Made by a program: the position numbers and the translations under genes
The notes under the pieces: generated by a model
What the model was told of the DNA's origin: nothing
The model's input: only the letters and a program-made list of their open reading frames with translations
Databases searched by the model: none
Assembly: GCF_003569005.1 (NCBI RefSeq)
Contig: NZ_BCUR01000001.1
Span: 1,606,136 to 1,670,135 of the forward strand
Reading direction: 5' to 3'
Source: Vibrio superstes
GTDB taxonomy: Bacteria > Pseudomonadota > Gammaproteobacteria > Enterobacterales > Vibrionaceae
Length of the DNA stretch: 64,000 bases
Shown: positions 61,214-64,000 of the stretch, one piece after another
Numbering within the stretch: position 1 is the first letter of the stretch
How the letters are laid out: each line of letters opens with the position of its first letter

Positions 61214-61493
61214 GTTTGTAGCTTTTGCTTCTGTCACGTTGCCTAACACGCTTTTGTCCAGAACCTTGCTATGGGGGCGTAACACGAAATTGCCCCATTA
61301 TCATCCAGAGTAAATACTCTTTCACATATTGTTCAAATGTATTTCCCCTACTAAATCTAAGGGGCTAGACAATGCTATTTTTGTGTAAGAAGTTAAAAAT
61401 CGTATTTTTAGGGCGGGAGGATTACCGTACAGAATGAGAATTCTGTCTGTTTACTGGAACATCTAAAAGCAATTCAACAGAAAATGAGTATGG
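61214..61493. other. Orphan convergent intergenic region
   Basis: 280 bases lying between two convergent terminators. It holds a seven-base dyad, ACAGAAT-GAGA-ATTCTGT, at 61430-61447, and no coding frame. A small RNA here is possible but unproven. Confidence 0.35.
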
Positions 61494-61517
61494 AAAAAGG
61501 TCGCAACACGCGACCTT
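61494..61517 (-). terminator. Terminator of the amidase gene
   Basis: AAGGTCGC and GCGACCTT form a perfect eight-pair stem with a five-base loop; on the minus strand followed by TTTTTC. Confidence 0.85.
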
Positions 61518-61531
61518 CTGTATACTTTATC

Positions 61532-62563
61532 TTACCACTGGATATCACTGTACTCAGTTTTTGACTTGTAGATATCACGATGCGTAAACTTGACATTGGC
61601 AAAGTCAATTTTGTTCAGATCAATTTTCTGGATATCCATATTGTCAAAGGTGCGTAGGTAGTAATCAGTGTTTTTCAGATCCACTACGTTAAAATAGCCC
61701 ACCATCTGTGGTTTCGCGTCTAGCCATTTCCAGTATAGAGAACCTTGTGGAATATCCATGGTGTTGAGCATGGTCCAAGCGTGGTTGACTGCATCAAAGT
61801 CATTTTTAACACGCGCAAAATCGTTGGTGTAGTTCATTGAAACAATGTGTTTAGTACGACCAAATGGGGTGCGCTCAAACGCAGGGAAACCCAAGTCAGA
61901 CCATTTCACATCAGACGCTTCATAATCAGCTACACCGCCCAAATGTAATGCCGCTTCTTCCATTTGCAGTGGGTATGCTGGCTCATTAGTCATAACACCT
62001 AGTTTATTTTCATGGATTTCTGGGTAGCCAGAGCCATCCGTCCACTCAACCACAATGGCTTTCTCGGTGTCAGTGATCGCTAGGTGTAAGCCCACATCGA
62101 TACCATGTGCAACAGGCAGATCAGAGTTTTCAACTTTCACTTTCTTCAGCAGTTCAATGGCTTCATCAACTGACTTTGCGTTTGCCAAAATATAAACTGA
62201 GATATTCTGTTGATTGTAATCACCCTCACCAATTTCAGCGTATTTACTATGGTTTCCACCACCGCCTAGACCGAGGGTTTCAACGTTTAGGCCTTGCTCG
62301 TTTAGACCTGAAGAAACCCAGTCTGTATCGCCGTGCATGATGCCAACATAACCGATGCTACCTGTAACACCACCGAATCCTTCATAGTTACGTGGTGCCA
62401 TGAAAACACGTTCTTCCAATTTAATTGGCGATTCCATAGAACGACCAACGATGCGGTTGTCCTGTGGAGTGTCAAAGAAAAAAGTAGAACATGCGTTTGC
62501 AGTGCCAGCCAAACCAGCAGAAACTGCTGCAGCGATAGCTAAAGTTTTAAATGTGTTTTTCAT
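61532..62563 (-). CDS. Exported linear-amide/choloylglycine-type Ntn hydrolase
   Basis: 343 residues. Signal peptide ends TANA, leaving Cys25 (ACSTFFF) as the mature N-terminal residue and nucleophile, the hallmark of Ntn amidases such as bile salt hydrolase and penicillin V acylase. Further family features: IVGRSMES (Arg in the active site), DTDWVSSGLNEQGLNVETL, VVEWTDGSG and GVMTNEPAYPLQ (Asn). Deacylates amide-linked substrates in the periplasm or outside; bile salts, acyl-homoserine lactones or penicillins are possible. Divergent from a LysR gene. Confidence 0.93.
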   Translation of the reverse strand: MKNTFKTLAIAAAVSAGLAGTANACSTFFFDTPQDNRIVGRSMESPIKLEERVFMAPRNYEGFGGVTGSIGYVGIMHGDTDWVSSGLNEQGLNVETLGLGGGGNHSKYAEIGEGDYNQQNISVYILANAKSVDEAIELLKKVKVENSDLPVAHGIDVGLHLAITDTEKAIVVEWTDGSGYPEIHENKLGVMTNEPAYPLQMEEAALHLGGVADYEASDVKWSDLGFPAFERTPFGRTKHIVSMNYTNDFARVKNDFDAVNHAWTMLNTMDIPQGSLYWKWLDAKPQMVGYFNVVDLKNTDYYLRTFDNMDIQKIDLNKIDFANVKFTHRDIYKSKTEYSDIQW

Positions 62564-62762
62564 CTCAATTACCTCGTGGATTTAAATTCTTCGACATCCG
62601 TTGCCGTGTTGTCCTTGCGTGGTTTGAATTATTCCAACAAACAAGTTCCTCAACAAATCACTATGAGCACCTTTTGGGTGCTCTAAAATCATTGATAGCC
62701 CTTTCATTGTCAATTACACTTTTACTCAATGAGAAAATACGACACTTTCACAAAGGGCAAAC

Positions 62763-63668
62763 ATGGAATACTCATTGAACCAAATAGAAGCCTTTGTTCA
62801 CACCGTCGAAACTGGCAGTTTTAAAGACGCGGGCATTCGATTAGACAAGCGCCGACAAGTGGTTGCTCGCAGCGTGGCCTCGCTTGAAGAAACATGTAAC
62901 GTATCTTTATTTACAAGACATACGCGTCACGTAGAAATAACTGAGGAAGGAAAAAAGTTATATAGAACCGCAAAAAGAGTATTACTTGATGCCCGAAATT
63001 TTGAAAATCAGTTAGCGAGTTTTAATCGCCAATTACCCAACTCTTTCTCTGTAGCAATTGATAGCAGCCTAGCCTGTCCTGAGATAGCAAACTGTTACCT
63101 CGCAGTTCTTGAAGAAATCCCTAGCATCGATTTGAAAATATCTATGGGAGGCACCAAGCAAGTGATTGACTGGGTGAGCGAGGGCACGGTTGAAATGGCA
63201 TTGTTATTTTCTCCATTACTTAACCTAGATAACTTACAAAATATCACAGTATTAGACTTTCCTGTTGTGGATGTTGGTCCACCCAACCTGGTCAATTTCG
63301 GAGAGATAAAAGAACAAGACACACTCTCTGACATGACGCAAATTGTCCCTCAATCTGTTTTGGACTTTGGTTATCAACAAGGTTACATCGATAGCGATAA
63401 GAACATTTTTGTCAATGACTTACAAGAGAGTGTCAATATGATGTTAGCGGGTGTCGGTTGGGCGAGGCTACCTGAATTTATCGCCCGTCCTCATATAGAA
63501 GCCGGTCGTCTCAACGCTTTCTCTCGCTTAGGGGGCAGTTCAGGAAATTGGTATGCTGAAGTGATTTATGCCAATGATGAAATGCTCACGTTGGCAGGAG
63601 ATATATTTTTAGAGCACGCCTTGCGGTTGCGTGAAAAGTTATACAAACGCAATGGAGTCAGATCTTGA
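62763..63668 (+). CDS. LysR-family regulator next to the amidase
   Basis: 301 residues. N-terminal helix-turn-helix (LNQIEAFVHTVETGSFKDAGIRLDKRRQVVARSVASLEETCNVSLFTRHTRHVEITEEGKKLYRTAKRVL); the usual A-A-R-L-x-x-S-Q-P turn is altered, with DKRRQVV at the recognition helix. Ligand half follows. It lies 200 bases from and divergent to the amidase gene, so that gene is a likely target. Confidence 0.9.
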   Translation: MEYSLNQIEAFVHTVETGSFKDAGIRLDKRRQVVARSVASLEETCNVSLFTRHTRHVEITEEGKKLYRTAKRVLLDARNFENQLASFNRQLPNSFSVAIDSSLACPEIANCYLAVLEEIPSIDLKISMGGTKQVIDWVSEGTVEMALLFSPLLNLDNLQNITVLDFPVVDVGPPNLVNFGEIKEQDTLSDMTQIVPQSVLDFGYQQGYIDSDKNIFVNDLQESVNMMLAGVGWARLPEFIARPHIEAGRLNAFSRLGGSSGNWYAEVIYANDEMLTLAGDIFLEHALRLREKLYKRNGVRS

Positions 63669-63765
63669 TTTACGGTGAGATAGCGAACGTTTATTGAACG
63701 ATTTCATCCTGTTTGACCTAATGATCCAGCTGTGATCTTATACTCTCTTTTACGGGAGTATCTTC

Positions 63766-63912
63766 ATGAGCATCGACGCTTTTTCTGAGCACTTCGGCCA
63801 ACTAAATGACCCTCGCCAATCTGCCAAGATCAGCTATCCATTATTTGACGTCTTGTTTCTGACGATCTGCGCCACTATTGCTGGTGCTGAAGGCTGGAAT
63901 ATAGTGGCATAG
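63766..63912 (+). pseudogene. ISAs1-type transposase, 5-prime remnant
   Basis: A 48-codon frame starting MSIDAFSEHFGQLNDPRQSAKIS and continuing LFDVLFLTICATIAGAEGWN, the conserved N-terminus of ISAs1/H-repeat transposases (about 370 residues when complete). It stops at TAG 63910-63912 and the next 88 bases do not continue the family, so it is a truncated copy. A GGGAG lies before the ATG. Confidence 0.85.
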
Positions 63913-64000
63913 TGAATTGGGCCACCAGATTAGAGGTTTGCAATACGTCAGGTAATCCATGAATTACTAATTTAGTGAAATCACTGACACGAAAATGTCC

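Noticed and set aside
45207..61265. Shared TTTTGTCCAGAA at 45210 and 61252, possible second repeat
   Set aside because: Only 12 bases match and the flanks differ; could be chance.

Overview
The window reads as a Vibrionaceae (probably Vibrio) chromosome segment. The pointers are a NirBDC locus with an E. coli-like FNR/NarL promoter, a VWA/MoxR 'Bat' operon, LruC and DUF1254 proteins, YajD, a second SecDF pair without YajC, and a short MITE-like repeat. Species assignment is inference. No rRNA, tRNA or CRISPR array was seen. The last 235 bases hold a relic of an ISAs1-type transposase.

Layout. 0.2-7 kb: secreted DUF1254 protein with divergent LysR, LysE-type exporter, YajD nuclease, SDR oxidoreductase, an exported family II pyrophosphatase, adenosine deaminase. 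7.6-12.5 kb: nitrite assimilation/detoxification unit (nirB-nirD-nirC, then a sirohaem methyltransferase) behind an anaerobic, nitrate/nitrite-controlled promoter. 12.7-16.6 kb: an orphan membrane protein, a lipoprotein and a LruC protein. 16.9-19.8 kb: a three-gene exopolysaccharide cassette. 20-26.4 kb: a seven-gene MoxR-DUF58-DUF4381-BatA-BatB-BatC-BatD operon. 26.7-29 kb: tandem DUF1254 paralogues. 29-45 kb: mostly small transport/regulator modules (NhaC antiporter; TetR with a FrnE-type oxidoreductase; Bcr/CflA pump with MarR; AzlCD with a cupin XRE regulator; a Zur-type DUF1826/COG0523 zinc unit; WYL regulator with hydrolase).

45.4-61.2 kb is the most interesting part. Several copies of one 19-base dyad (consensus ATGAATTAGAGAAATTCAT) sit in front of separate transcription units: an exported esterase with an MscS channel and a divergent 26-codon membrane peptide; a chaA-dedA-mgtE-marC operon; secD2-secF2 and a divergent orphan gene; an alkylsulfatase-like secreted protein whose metal site is degenerate; and possibly an outer-membrane barrel. 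Two of these promoters carry paired copies with the same 44-base centre-to-centre spacing. A LysR gene lies in the middle of the cluster. Together this looks like one envelope/ion-homeostasis regulon that I do not recognise as described.

61.5-63.7 kb: an exported Ntn-type amidase (choloylglycine hydrolase family) with a divergent LysR regulator. Functions are inferred from motifs read by eye; no search was run.
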